DNA of 64,000 bases, from contig NZ_JACHNC010000001.1 of NCBI RefSeq assembly GCF_014205215.1, forward strand, positions 7,250,501 through 7,314,500, in the 5' to 3' direction. This document shows, in pieces, positions 25,032 to 34,427 of the stretch (position 1 is the first letter of the stretch; every line of letters starts with the position of its first letter). The notes beneath the pieces were generated by a model. It did no database searches. It was not told the origin of the DNA and worked only from the letters and a program-made list of their open reading frames with translations. The DNA is from Actinoplanes lobatus. GTDB lineage: Bacteria; Actinomycetota; Actinomycetes; Mycobacteriales; Micromonosporaceae. The position numbers were made by a program, and so were the translations under genes.

Positions 25032-27404
25032 TCAGGTACGGCGGGAACGCCGCTGCATGGCCCGGCGGGCGATCTGCTGCATGTCGCTGTCCGCGCCCGA
25101 CCGGGCATGCAGCTGGGCGTGCCGGGCGCGGATGGCGGCGGTGTGGCCGAGCGGTGGCGCGGGTGGGTTGGTGGTGAAGGTGAAGGCGGGCATCTCCCGG
25201 TTCGCCACCAGCAGCCGGGCGGTGGCGGTGTAGACGTCGAGGTGGGCGAGGTCGTGTTCGTCGAGTTCGGGTCGGGTATGGCGGGCGAGTTCGTGGGCGT
25301 CGTGCGGATCCACGTTGAAGTAGATCTTGGAGCGGGCGTTGGCGGAGATGGCGTCGGCGGTTTCGCGGGGGAGTTGGGCGAGGTTCTGGTGGGCCAGGAC
25401 CAGACCGAGACGGAAACCGCGGGCTTCGGCGAGCATGTCGTCGACCGATCCCGGCAGATTCAGAAAGTTTTGCGCCTCGTCGATGTAGACGGTGGCGTCG
25501 CGGCGAGACTGTTCGGGTTGGCCGGCGCGGGCGATCGCGGCCTGCCAGGTGCGGGCGACCACCAGGGAGCCGAGGATCCGGGCGGTCTCCTCACCGAGCA
25601 GGCCCTTCGGGAGGCGGCAGAGCAGGATGCCGCCGTCGAGGATGTCCGCCATCCGCAGCGTGGTGTGGGCGCTGCCGATCACGTCGCGGACGAAGTCACG
25701 GAGCAGGAACGCGCGCAGTCGGGCGAGGACGGGGCCGATGACCTGGGCGCGTAGGCCTTCGTTCATCGAGTCGTACCAGTTCCAGAAGCCGCCGAGGCCT
25801 TCCGGGTCGGTGAGGTGGTGGGTGAACCGGCCGCGGAAGGTGCGGTCGTTGAGCAGCGGCGGCACCAGCGCCAGCGTCGGGTTCGGCTGCCGCATCAGGG
25901 TCAGGCACGACACGCGCAGGGTGTCGTCGATCCGCGGCCCCCAATGCCGCTGAAAGATCTTCGCGAAGACGCCGACCAGGTTGTCGACCGCCAGATGGGG
26001 GTCGCCGTCGGCGTCCAGGGGGTTGAAACAGGCGGGGGTCGGCTGGTCGGGGTCGATCAGCGCGAGCCGGTCGGCGGCCGCCAGCGGGAGCCGGTCGAGG
26101 ACGTCGAGGACCAGGTCACCACGCGGGTCGATGACCACGACACCACGGCCGGCATGCACATCAGACATGATCATGTTGAGGAGCAGGGTTGACTTGCCGA
26201 CACCGGTCTTGCCGATCAGATGGACGTGCTGCCGGGAGTCGACCACGTTGAGGCCGACGGCCTGACCGCCGATCTGGGCGCGGCCGATCACCTTCACCCC
26301 ACGCCCGCCGGACGGGATCGCCGCAGCAGCGGGCATCGCCCGGGCGCGGGCCCGATCGAGACCGGGCACGGCCAGATCCTGGGGGAGCGCGGCCAGGACG
26401 GCGACCTCCTCGACGGTGGCGAGGAACCCGCGGTGCAGGACCCGGCCGGCGAGCACCGCCGCCGGCGTTTTGACCGCGATGCGTCGGAGCCGGTTGGGGC
26501 GCGTGTAGGCGGCGGCAGCGGCAGCGAAACCATGCGCCAGCGCCGCCATCCGCTGGCGAGCGGTGTCGGTGTCGCGACTGGTGGCGGCCGCATACCGGAT
26601 GCCTATCTCGAAATGCGGCACCCGAACCGCCTTGTCGACCATCGCCCGCCGGTGCGCGTCCCCGATCGGATCCCGCACCACCGGCCGCCCCACCGCCGTC
26701 GGTGTGCTACGCCGCACGGGCCCGGGCAGGAACGCCTCCAGCAGCCACAACACCGGCTCGACAGCCAGCCGCGCGACAGCCCCGGGCAGATCCACATCGG
26801 CCGGCGTAGCGGTGGCCGAGGCGATCCGGCGGGCCTTCCGCAGCCGCCGGGCGGTAGCCGGGCGGGCCAGGATCTGCACACACGCGTGCTCGCCGTGCCG
26901 GATCCCGGCACCGGTGGCGAGCAGCGCCCGCAGTGGGTCTTCGTCGTGGTCGGTGCGCAGCGGCAGCACGTCGGTCTGCTGCGGCCACAGCGCCCCACCC
27001 GCCTGCACCACGGCGTCGGCGGGGATCGGCGGGCCGGGGGTGTCGTCGACGGTGGTGGTACAGGCCGGCCAGGCGGCCCGGACCGCGGCAACCACCGTAG
27101 AGACCGGAACGATGCCCGGCACCCACATGCGAATCGTGAGCGTGCGCCCGTGCCACAGGTACTCCCACGCCACATGCGGCAGCCCGTACAACCAGGCCCG
27201 CCGGGGCGGGGTGAGCACACCGGTCATCGTCGTCCACAACGCCGCCGCCGACGCGGCCGTGACCTCCGGCGGCGCGGCGATACTCACCCACGCTGCCCCG
27301 ACGGTCAGGCGGCGATGCCGCCAACGACCCAGGATCAAACCCCCGATCGTGTACGCGAGAAGCGCACCGCCCAGGCCAGCTGCGACCAGCACGATCATGG
27401 TCAT
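25032..27404 (-). CDS. VirD4/TraG-like conjugation ATPase (coupling-protein type)
   Basis: 790 residues with one N-terminal membrane helix (IVLVAAGLGGALLAYTIGGLIL). Walker A is HLIGKTGVGKSTLLLNMI near residue 395, followed by GRGVVVIDPRGDLVLDVLDRL; the second acidic motif is ATVYIDEAQNF, with the family segment GFRLGLVLAHQNLAQLP. Coupling proteins of this class bring the DNA-relaxase complex to the secretion channel and pump DNA. Its ATG overlaps the virB4-like stop (ATGA), so the two are translationally coupled. No relaxase gene is visible in the window. Confidence 0.9.
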   Translation of the reverse strand: MTMIVLVAAGLGGALLAYTIGGLILGRWRHRRLTVGAAWVSIAAPPEVTAASAAALWTTMTGVLTPPRRAWLYGLPHVAWEYLWHGRTLTIRMWVPGIVPVSTVVAAVRAAWPACTTTVDDTPGPPIPADAVVQAGGALWPQQTDVLPLRTDHDEDPLRALLATGAGIRHGEHACVQILARPATARRLRKARRIASATATPADVDLPGAVARLAVEPVLWLLEAFLPGPVRRSTPTAVGRPVVRDPIGDAHRRAMVDKAVRVPHFEIGIRYAAATSRDTDTARQRMAALAHGFAAAAAAYTRPNRLRRIAVKTPAAVLAGRVLHRGFLATVEEVAVLAALPQDLAVPGLDRARARAMPAAAAIPSGGRGVKVIGRAQIGGQAVGLNVVDSRQHVHLIGKTGVGKSTLLLNMIMSDVHAGRGVVVIDPRGDLVLDVLDRLPLAAADRLALIDPDQPTPACFNPLDADGDPHLAVDNLVGVFAKIFQRHWGPRIDDTLRVSCLTLMRQPNPTLALVPPLLNDRTFRGRFTHHLTDPEGLGGFWNWYDSMNEGLRAQVIGPVLARLRAFLLRDFVRDVIGSAHTTLRMADILDGGILLCRLPKGLLGEETARILGSLVVARTWQAAIARAGQPEQSRRDATVYIDEAQNFLNLPGSVDDMLAEARGFRLGLVLAHQNLAQLPRETADAISANARSKIYFNVDPHDAHELARHTRPELDEHDLAHLDVYTATARLLVANREMPAFTFTTNPPAPPLGHTAAIRARHAQLHARSGADSDMQQIARRAMQRRSRRT

Positions 27405-29089
27405 GCGTCACCTCCCAACCCGGTGGTGGCGAGCCGGTGCTCACCCGGTGAGGCGATCGACCGTAGGGGGATCCGGTTGCGGCCGCTGATCAGCAGTCCT
27501 TCGCCGCGGTCGGCGGCGAGCAGCAGCCGGGCTTCGCCGCTGGTCAGCCCGAATGCGGTGGTGACGGTGTCGATGGCCTGGGTGGACTGGCGCATCAGGA
27601 TCTGGGTGGCGGCGTTACCGACGACGGCCAGGCCCAACTCGGAGCCGAGCAGGTCCGCGGCGTCCTGGGTGACCACGGTCAGCCCGGCCCGCCGTTTCCG
27701 GGCGGCTTTCGACATGCGCAGCAGGAACCGGCCACCCTCGCGGTCGCGCAGGAGCAACCATGCCTCGTCGACGACGACCAACCGCCTGAGGCCATCCGTG
27801 GTGTGGTCGATGCCGTCCCAGATGTGCTGCAACGCCAGCATCGTGCCGACCGTGCGCAGCTCATCCGGCAGATGCCGCAGCGACCACACCACCAGATGCC
27901 CGGCCGGATGATGCGTGGTGGGGCCGTCGAACAGGTCCTTGAACGCCCCGGACACCCACGGCGCCAGCCGACCGGCGAGGGGCCCGACGGCGGGGTCCGC
28001 GGCCAGATCTTTCAGCAGGGGTGCGGGCTTGTTCCACGTCGCCGGGTCGTGGGTGATCCCGGCGCGGCTGTAGGTGCCGGTGATCGCCCGGTCCAGGGCG
28101 GCCCGCTCGGGCGCGGTCAGGCCGCCGAGCATGACGGTGACGATCGAATGCAACGCCAGCTGATGATCGCGCAGCCGGGTGGGGCCGCCGTGACGGGGCA
28201 GGTCGAGCGGGTTCAGATACACGCCGGGCGCGCCGAGGGCGATGGTGGTGCCGCCGACATGCTGGGCGAGGGCGGTGTACTCGTCTTCGGGGTCGATGAC
28301 GGCGACCTGCACCTGGTCGTAGAGGCTGCGCAGCACCTCGAGTTTGACGAAGTAGGACTTGCCGGACCCGGAGCGGGCCAACACCACACTGTTGTGGTTG
28401 TCCTGCGCCCACCGGTTCCACATCACCACGCCCCGGGAGGTCGGATTGACGCCATAGAGGACGGCATCGGCCGGCTCCAGACGGCCGGGTGGGGGAGCGG
28501 CCAGATCGGTGGAGGCGAGCGGGAACGCGGCGGCGAGGGCTTCGGTGTCGAAGATGCGCCGCATTCCGAGTCCGTCGGAACCCAACGGCAGGGTGCTGGT
28601 GTAGCCGAGATGGTGACGGAAGGTGGCCGGCTGCAGATCCAGCAACATCGACGCGGCAGCCGCCCGTACCCCGGCGGTGCACTCCTGTAGTTCGTCGAGG
28701 GTGCGGGCGTGGACGGTGACGTAGACGGCCACCTCGTGCAATTTCGACGCGCCGCGGGCGACCTTCTCGGCGAGGTCGGCGACGTCGGTGGCGGCCGCCT
28801 CCACCCGCGGATCCGACCAGCGGCCACGGCCGGCATCGGCCCGGCGGGTGGATTCCAGACGAGCGCGACGGCGGGTCAGCATCGGCGCCGCCACCTGCGC
28901 CGGCACCGGCCGCGTGTGCACTGCCACGGTCACCCGGCCCGGATACGACACCAGCGGGGTCAGCCAGCCCGCACCGACCTCGGCCGGGTAGCCGCACACC
29001 GCGAACGTGGCCGCGAAACCAGCGCCGACCCGTACAAAATCTGGGTTGATCTGTAAAGCCGCCGGGTGTGGCGGGGCGTGTTTGCGCAT
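27401..29089 (-). CDS. VirB4-like conjugation ATPase
   Basis: 562 residues with AAGGAG before the ATG. The C-terminal half is the VirB4/TraC ATPase: Walker A VVLARSGSGKSYFVK near residue 243, IDPEDEYTALA, Walker B RRLVVVDEAWLLL and the arginine-rich SKAARKRRAGLTVVTQDAADLL. The N-terminal half is the diverged domain typical of Gram-positive and actinomycete VirB4. It powers assembly of the type IV secretion channel at the cytoplasmic face. It is shorter than proteobacterial VirB4 (about 800) but in the actinomycete range. Confidence 0.92.
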   Translation of the reverse strand: MRKHAPPHPAALQINPDFVRVGAGFAATFAVCGYPAEVGAGWLTPLVSYPGRVTVAVHTRPVPAQVAAPMLTRRRARLESTRRADAGRGRWSDPRVEAAATDVADLAEKVARGASKLHEVAVYVTVHARTLDELQECTAGVRAAAASMLLDLQPATFRHHLGYTSTLPLGSDGLGMRRIFDTEALAAAFPLASTDLAAPPPGRLEPADAVLYGVNPTSRGVVMWNRWAQDNHNSVVLARSGSGKSYFVKLEVLRSLYDQVQVAVIDPEDEYTALAQHVGGTTIALGAPGVYLNPLDLPRHGGPTRLRDHQLALHSIVTVMLGGLTAPERAALDRAITGTYSRAGITHDPATWNKPAPLLKDLAADPAVGPLAGRLAPWVSGAFKDLFDGPTTHHPAGHLVVWSLRHLPDELRTVGTMLALQHIWDGIDHTTDGLRRLVVVDEAWLLLRDREGGRFLLRMSKAARKRRAGLTVVTQDAADLLGSELGLAVVGNAATQILMRQSTQAIDTVTTAFGLTSGEARLLLAADRGEGLLISGRNRIPLRSIASPGEHRLATTGLGGDA

Positions 29090-29090
29090 G

Positions 29091-29960
29091 TCAGCTCCTT
29101 GCGGTGATCGGTGTGCCGGGAACGGCGCGCGGGCCAGCGACGGGCGGGTCGAACGGGTCGGCGGCGGCTGCGAGCGCGGCCGTCACCTGGCCGCCGTCGA
29201 GACGGGTGGCGGTGACGCCGAGGCCGCCGAACGCGCGCAGGGTCGTGTCGGCCGCCGGCCCGGCCGGGACCACCGCCAGCACCTGGCGGCGCAGCGGTTC
29301 GCGGTCGGCGTCCAGATCGGTGAGGAAGGCGGCGTAGTCGGCGGCTGCCTGCCGCAGCCGCTCGTGCGGGAGGGCGGCGGTAGCCACTGCGGTCGCATGC
29401 GGGGTGAGGTCGTGCCGGTGGGCGGCCACCACGATCTGGGCGGGGCCGTTGAGCGCGTTCAGCCAGGCACCGAACCCGGCCAGCAGAGCCTGCTGTTCGG
29501 TACCGGTGCACAGGCCGATGTTCACCGTGCCGCACCCGATCACCGCCCGTACCGCCTGATCGACGGTGAGAGTGCCGTCGCCGGTGATGGTCGTGGCCGG
29601 GCTGCGCAGCGGCGCCGGCGTGCGTAGCGGCCCGGTAGTGTCGGCCAGCCGCGCACCCGTCTCACCCGGTGTCTGCACACGTGGGGTGCGGTGGAGGGTG
29701 AACGCGTGGCGCAGCCACACGTCCAGCGGCAGACCGTCGCGGCGGCCCAATGCGACCACCGCAGTGACAGCGGTGACCGGTAGTGCGGCGGCGAGCCAGG
29801 CCGCGGCGGGCAGCAGCGGCCCGAACCGGGAGTAGGCCAGCCAGCCGGCGCCGCTGACCGCGGCCAGGATCGCCAACTGCCGAAACGTCAAACCCCAGGC
29901 GATCGTGTCCGGGGTGCCGATGTCAGCGGGCACCTGCACCCGCGGCAGGTCGTCATCCAC
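29091..29960 (-). CDS. PrgI-family/SCO6880-like conjugation membrane protein
   Basis: 289 residues from the GTG at 29958-29960, which has GGAGGT in front; a longer frame to 30155 is antisense-like and was rejected. The start DDLPRVQVPADIGTPDTIAWGLTFRQLAIL and the two membrane helices near residues 27-70 are those of the PrgI/VirB3-like family, followed by a soluble domain with a VirB4-N-like feel. It ends 1 bp before the virB4-like ATG, in line with the usual VirB3-VirB4 order. Confidence 0.87.
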   Translation of the reverse strand: MDDDLPRVQVPADIGTPDTIAWGLTFRQLAILAAVSGAGWLAYSRFGPLLPAAAWLAAALPVTAVTAVVALGRRDGLPLDVWLRHAFTLHRTPRVQTPGETGARLADTTGPLRTPAPLRSPATTITGDGTLTVDQAVRAVIGCGTVNIGLCTGTEQQALLAGFGAWLNALNGPAQIVVAAHRHDLTPHATAVATAALPHERLRQAAADYAAFLTDLDADREPLRRQVLAVVPAGPAADTTLRAFGGLGVTATRLDGGQVTAALAAAADPFDPPVAGPRAVPGTPITARS

Positions 29961-30057
29961 GACGAACCTCCAGTTAGAGAAACATGGGTGGGTGGGAGAG
30001 AGTCCCGATAAAACGGCCAGGCCCTGCTGGCGTGGGCGCGGCACGAAGACGGTGAGC

Positions 30058-30960
30058 TCAGCGGAAGCCGGGCAGCCGCAGCCCGCGGGTGACGGCCTGC
30101 ACCGCGGCCGCCTTGAGGACCACGCCGGGGTTGTGAGGACGGCTGCCGGTGACATACCGGCCGACCAGGCCAGGGATGCGGACCGTCACCCACAGCAGGC
30201 AGACCGCGATGAACAGGTTCGCGACCTCCCACCCGGCGGGGCCCGCGGTGAGACCGAGTAGTTCCGGCACCCGCACGGTCGGGCCGAGCAGCAGTTCCAC
30301 TCCGGCGGACAGGAACAACGCCTGCAATCCGGGGACGGCCAGACAACCCAGCAGGGAGCGCCACCACAGGACGGCGGCCGGCTGGGTGTGCGGCAGCCCG
30401 TGGCAGGCCAGTGCGAGCGGGGCGATCCCGGCCAGCACGATCAGCAGCGCGACACGGGCGAACCAGCCGACCAGCAGCAGATAGAGCAAGACGACGAACA
30501 GGACGGCGAGGATCGCCACCATCAACCGGGCGGCCGGATCCAGCGCGACCGCGATAATCCGGCCACGCACATGCTCGACCAGCCGCAACCCTGAACCGGT
30601 TTCGCCGGTCAGGGCTGTGGTGATGGCGTTGGCGGCGTCTATCAGCAGCCGGCACACCTCGACGCCGACGTTCGCGGCCAGCATGCCGAACACCAGGCGG
30701 GGCAGCAGATCCTTCACCTCGTACTGGATCTGCACCCCGCCGTGGCCCATCGCGACCACCCCCGCCGCGATGATCATCAGTAGGTAGGCGGCGTTCACGA
30801 TCGTCGCCGACCGGCCCGCCAACTGCTGCACCTGCGGGAACCCGGTCACGTCCGGCGTGGTGAACAACTCCGCCGACAACAGCGCCAGCAGACCGGTCAG
30901 CAACTGCTGCACCCGTTCGGCGAGCCAGGTGGTCAGCCCGTCATACAGCAACCCGGCCAC
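30058..30960 (-). CDS. VirB6/TrbL-like polytopic conjugation protein
   Basis: 300 residues with about six membrane helices, including a long pair around ARLMVAILAVLFVVLLYLLLVGWFARVALLIVLAGIAPLALACHGLP. That segment, with a conserved Trp between helices and the short L-A-C-H-G-L-P turn, is characteristic of TrbL/VirB6-type channel proteins, which line the inner-membrane part of the type IV secretion system. It lies between the pilin-like and PrgI-like genes, the normal order. Confidence 0.85.
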   Translation of the reverse strand: MAGLLYDGLTTWLAERVQQLLTGLLALLSAELFTTPDVTGFPQVQQLAGRSATIVNAAYLLMIIAAGVVAMGHGGVQIQYEVKDLLPRLVFGMLAANVGVEVCRLLIDAANAITTALTGETGSGLRLVEHVRGRIIAVALDPAARLMVAILAVLFVVLLYLLLVGWFARVALLIVLAGIAPLALACHGLPHTQPAAVLWWRSLLGCLAVPGLQALFLSAGVELLLGPTVRVPELLGLTAGPAGWEVANLFIAVCLLWVTVRIPGLVGRYVTGSRPHNPGVVLKAAAVQAVTRGLRLPGFR

Positions 30961-30963
30961 GGC

Positions 30964-31218
30964 TCAGGCACCGAGAATGCCCTGCAACACCTGCAGGATC
31001 ACCGGCGCGAGCACCGCCAGCGCATAGCCGGCCAACGCGGCCCGCAGATTCTGCTTGGCCTGCTCCACCTGCGCCGGATCCCCACCGGCGGCCGTGTAAC
31101 GCAGCCCACCGATCACCAGATACAGCGTCGCCACCGCCGACAGGATCCCCATGACCCACACCTGCAGACCGGAGATCACCTCCGGAATCGACTTCACCGC
31201 GAGAAGATACGTGTCCAT
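30964..31218 (-). CDS. VirB2/TrbC-like pilin or channel subunit
   Basis: 84 residues with two membrane helices (VWVMGILSAVATLYLVIGGLRY and AALAGYALAVLAPVILQVLQGIL) joined by a short polar loop AAGGDPAQVEQAKQN. This two-helix hairpin is the actinomycete VirB2/TrbC-like form. GGAGG precedes the ATG. It is the first gene of the leftward transfer operon, 3 bp before the VirB6-like gene, so the promoter should lie in 31219-31500. Confidence 0.85.
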   Translation of the reverse strand: MDTYLLAVKSIPEVISGLQVWVMGILSAVATLYLVIGGLRYTAAGGDPAQVEQAKQNLRAALAGYALAVLAPVILQVLQGILGA

Positions 31219-32011
31219 GAAACGGCCTCCGAGACTCCGCGAAGACCGCCCCGGACGGGGACAATCGTGGACAGCCTGGCCGGGCCGGGGGCGCTCCTCC
31301 CTACATCAACGTGAAGGTCGGGGGTCAGTACGCCGAACCCGAACATCCCAGCCGACCACCACGGTGACCGACCCCGCCGGAGCGGGCACACCATCAACGG
31401 CATGCACCCCACAGACCGCCCCTGTCAGCCCGAACGAACCCGGCCCCGACCTGACAGCACCTAACAAGACCTGTCACCGACGGTGCCCTGTCTCAGCGAT
31501 TCTGTCCGCGCGACATAGGCTTTATCCTTAATGTCAGATAGATCCTGAGCAAATCCTCGAGGGTGCGGCAAGGGCGATGGCTGCAATCGCGCTGGTACCA
31601 ACTCGAATTCGGCCACTGCTGGCTCGCCGAACCCACATCTGAGCCGCCGTCGCTACCCGCTCTCCACCTCGTAATGCGAGGAGGGCTCGATAGACGACGG
31701 CTCCCGGCTCGGCCCCGGCAAGCCGTCGCCACCGCTCCCCGATTTGCGCCCAAGGCCATGACGGCGTCCCCGTCGACTCCGGTATGCCCGTTCCTGCCCA
31801 TACCGCAATTGCCGGCCGATCTTCGGGGCCTTGCTATATGCGCTCTGGGCTGCGTGACATCGTTTTGTTGGCAACGGGCAGCAGGTGCTCGGGGGCATCC
31901 ACCTCAAGGATGTGGTTGATCGGGGGCTTGACATCGCAGACGCTCGTGCCTAGATCCCGATCCGGGTGACCTTGTCGCTAGCAATCTTGTCCAGTGCCTA
32001 CTCTCTTGTTC
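31219..32011. other. Upstream region of the transfer operon; decayed sequence
   Basis: About 790 bp. The left third should carry the transfer-operon promoter; it contains ACCTGACA at 31449-31456 and several partial CTGTC boxes (31421-31490). The right part (about 31530-31960) has a minus-strand frame that reads like protein but is broken by stops, with no family recognised. No gene is called. Confidence 0.5.
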
Positions 32012-32431
32012 ATGGGAACTCGAAAGCTGAAGCTGGTCGGCAGTCATGAAATCCGGGTACGGCTGGGCTGGCTCAGCCGTCAGCGGGTGTATCAGCTCAC
32101 GAACCGGGCCGATTTCCCGCGCCCGGTCGCCGAACTCTCTCAGGGCAAGATCTGGCTGGCCGCCGAGGTCGAAGCGTGGTGCGCGGAACGAGAGGCCTCA
32201 GAGCCCGGCAAAAAAAGCGAACATGAAGATCACCGCTCAGGGAGGCGAGAAACGACGGTTCAGCCCGCTGGGGAAGCGCATCTCTCCCCAGCGTGCCAAC
32301 CGGCCAGAAGGGACGGCGATGGTCCAAACGATCCGACTTCGGGTACGGGAGTCGCCCTTGATGCTGCCGTCGAGGAAGCAGTCACACCCTTTGGCATCGA
32401 AGATCAGCGGTTTCCGGTCCGGGTTCCGTGA
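32012..32431 (+). CDS. AlpA-type helix-turn-helix protein
   Basis: The ATG at 32012 gives MGTRKLKLVGSHEIRVRLG, then SRQRVYQLTNRADFPRPVAELSQGKIWLAAEVEAW, the MerR-like winged helix of AlpA/excisionase proteins that control excision of integrative elements. The conserved part ends near residue 70 (32222), where relatives stop. Here the frame runs 70 residues further, antisense to a DUF397 remnant, so the original 3' end seems lost by recombination and the tail is probably meaningless. Confidence 0.75.
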   Translation: MGTRKLKLVGSHEIRVRLGWLSRQRVYQLTNRADFPRPVAELSQGKIWLAAEVEAWCAEREASEPGKKSEHEDHRSGRRETTVQPAGEAHLSPACQPARRDGDGPNDPTSGTGVALDAAVEEAVTPFGIEDQRFPVRVP

Positions 32432-32497
32432 GTCGTGTATGGCCACGTAGCCGCCGATCTGAGCGAACTCGACGCACCCGGCCGAGTTGGCCGCCGC
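32340..32497 (-). pseudogene. DUF397 gene fragment fused to CRISPR array 1
   Basis: Reads CVEFAQIGGYVAIHDSRNPDRKPLIFDAKGCDCFLDGSIKGD, the C-terminal three quarters of a DUF397 protein and closely similar, in DNA as well, to the intact gene at 54609-54827. The N-terminus is replaced by the leader-distal end of array 1 (first repeat at 32507). DUF397 proteins pair with XRE/DUF5753 regulators; none is next to this copy. Confidence 0.75.
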
Positions 32498-32716
32498 GCT
32501 CGCCGCGCATCACCCCCGCGTGCGCGGGGAGCAGGCGCCCAGCCTCGGCGACCCGGACCGGACCGCAGGACCACCCCCGGCGTGCACGGGGAGCAGACGT
32601 GCTGAGCGTGCGACCGGTTGCCGTTCCAGGGATCACCCCCGCGTGCGCGGGGAGCAGGGGTGCAGTACACCCTTACGTACACCCTTGATCGGATCACCCC
32701 CGCGTGCGCGGGGAGC

Positions 32717-34427
32717 TGCTAGCGGAAACGCGAAAATGGATCTGGCACGAACTTGCTGATCGTTGCAGGTCGATGGTAGATCCCTCCGATGTTCGGAGTG
32801 GATCTTCTACGTGTGGTGCTGCCGCACCTGTCCGACGTGTCGATCACCGACGTGGTAACCAAGGGCGCGTCGGTGCGGGTGTTCGCGCGAACCAGCAGAT
32901 TAATCGCGGTGTGCCCGGTCTGCGCGCCCCGTCACGGCGGGTTCACAGCCGCTATGAGCGTCGGCTGCTCGACGCCGCCATCGCCGGCCGGGAGACCGTG
33001 CTCCACCTGCGAGTCCGGCGCTTCTTCTGCACCACGGCCGGCTGCGAACGGAAGGTCTTCGTCGAACAGGTCGACGGAGTCACCACCCGCGGCGCGAAGA
33101 TCATCACCGTCGCGCGAGGGCTGCTCGAACGCGTCGCGCTGGCCTTGGGCGGCCGGGCCGGCGCCCGCCTGGCCGCCCGGCTCGGCCTCGGCGCCGGCCG
33201 GATGACTTTACTCCGAGCCATCCGCGCCCTGCCTCTACCAGCGATTCCGGCCCTCACCGCCGTGGGCGTTGACGACTTCGCCCTGCGTCGCGGTCACCGC
33301 TACGGCACCGTCCTCGTCGACATGACCACCCACCAGGTCGTCGACGTCCTCGACGACCGCACGGCCGGCACCCTTGCCGCCTGGCTCAGCGAACACCCTG
33401 GCATCGAGGTCATCTGCCGCGACCGGGCCGGCGCCTTCGCCGACGCCGCAGCGACCGGTGCCCCCACCGCCCTGCAGGTCGCCGACCGCTGGCACCTCAT
33501 GCACAACCTTTCCGACGCCGTCTACCAGGCCGTCGCCGGGCACCGCCGTTGCCTGCAGCCCTCGCTCAGCGAGCCGGAACCCGCCACACCGATCGTCACG
33601 ACGCCCGGGCCCGGCGACACCCCGATCGCCCGACGGACCCGCATCCGCCACGCCGAGATCCACACCCTGATCGGGCAAGGCCACGGCATCTACGCCACCG
33701 CGTCCCGGCTCGGCCTCGATCCCAAGACGGTTCGCTGGTACGCCGAGGCCACCGACCCCGAACAGCTGATCAGCGACCGCGGCACCAGCCGCGACAACAT
33801 CATCGACACCTACAAGCCCTACCTGCTGCAACGCTGCACCGACGGGCTCACCGGCACCAACCAGCTCCTCGCCGAGATCCGCACCCAGGGCTACACCGGC
33901 AGCGAACGCACCCTGCGCCGCTGTCTGATCAGCGTCCGAGGCAGCAACGCCGCCGTCGCACCACCCCCGCCAATTCCCAAAGCCCGCGAAATCACCGGCC
34001 GGATCATGCGCCCGACCAGCAAACTCACCAGCGAAGACCAGGAACAACTCCAACGGCTCTGCGAGCTCTGCCCCGACCTCAGCACCATCCGCGACCTCGC
34101 CCACGGCTTCACCGACCTGCTACGCACTCGCGGCGGCGACCGCCTGGAAGCCTGGGTCACCCGAGCCGAGCAGGAGTCCATCCCGCAGATCCGCTCCTTC
34201 GCCAACGGCCTTCGCCGGGACCGGACCGCCGTCACCGCCGGACTCACCACGTCCTGGAGTTCCGGACCCGTCGAAGGCGCCGTGAACAGGATAAAGATGC
34301 TGAAACGACAGATGTACGGCCGCGCGAACACCGACCTGCTCCGCCACCGGATCATCCTCGCCGACTGACATCAACGTCCGCCGATCACCATGGCCGTGCC
34401 AGATCCACTTCGTCTTGACCGTTGACA
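32717..34427 (+). mobile_element. ISL3-type insertion sequence inside a CRISPR repeat
   Basis: 1711 bp. The ends are inverted repeats of about 33 bp, both starting TG and sharing TGGATCTGGCACG. The target copy GGAGC stands on both sides (32712-32716 and 34428-34432); removing the element and one copy rebuilds an intact CRISPR repeat. Five bases is short for this family (8 is usual), so the duplication length is what the sequence shows rather than what is typical. Confidence 0.9.
32789..34368 (+). pseudogene. ISL3-family transposase with a one-base frameshift
   Basis: Begins MFGVDLLRVVLPHLSDVSITDVVTKGASVRVFART with the N-terminal zinc-finger start (VCPVC). One base is missing near 32923, and from APSRRVHSRYERRLLDAAIAGRE onward the protein continues in another frame, through CTTAGCERKVFVEQV (second half of the zinc motif) and the DDE core (VGVDDFALRRGHRYGTVLVD, then VADRWHLMHNLSDAV), to the stop at 34368. 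Apart from the shift it is complete, so the insertion is fairly recent or the shift is a sequencing error. Confidence 0.85.

Noticed and set aside
31653..31934. Minus-strand frame with protein-like phrases (KPPINHILEVDAPEHLLPVANK)
   Set aside because: That phrase and the following ones lie in a frame broken by stops, and no family was recognised; noted only as decayed sequence.
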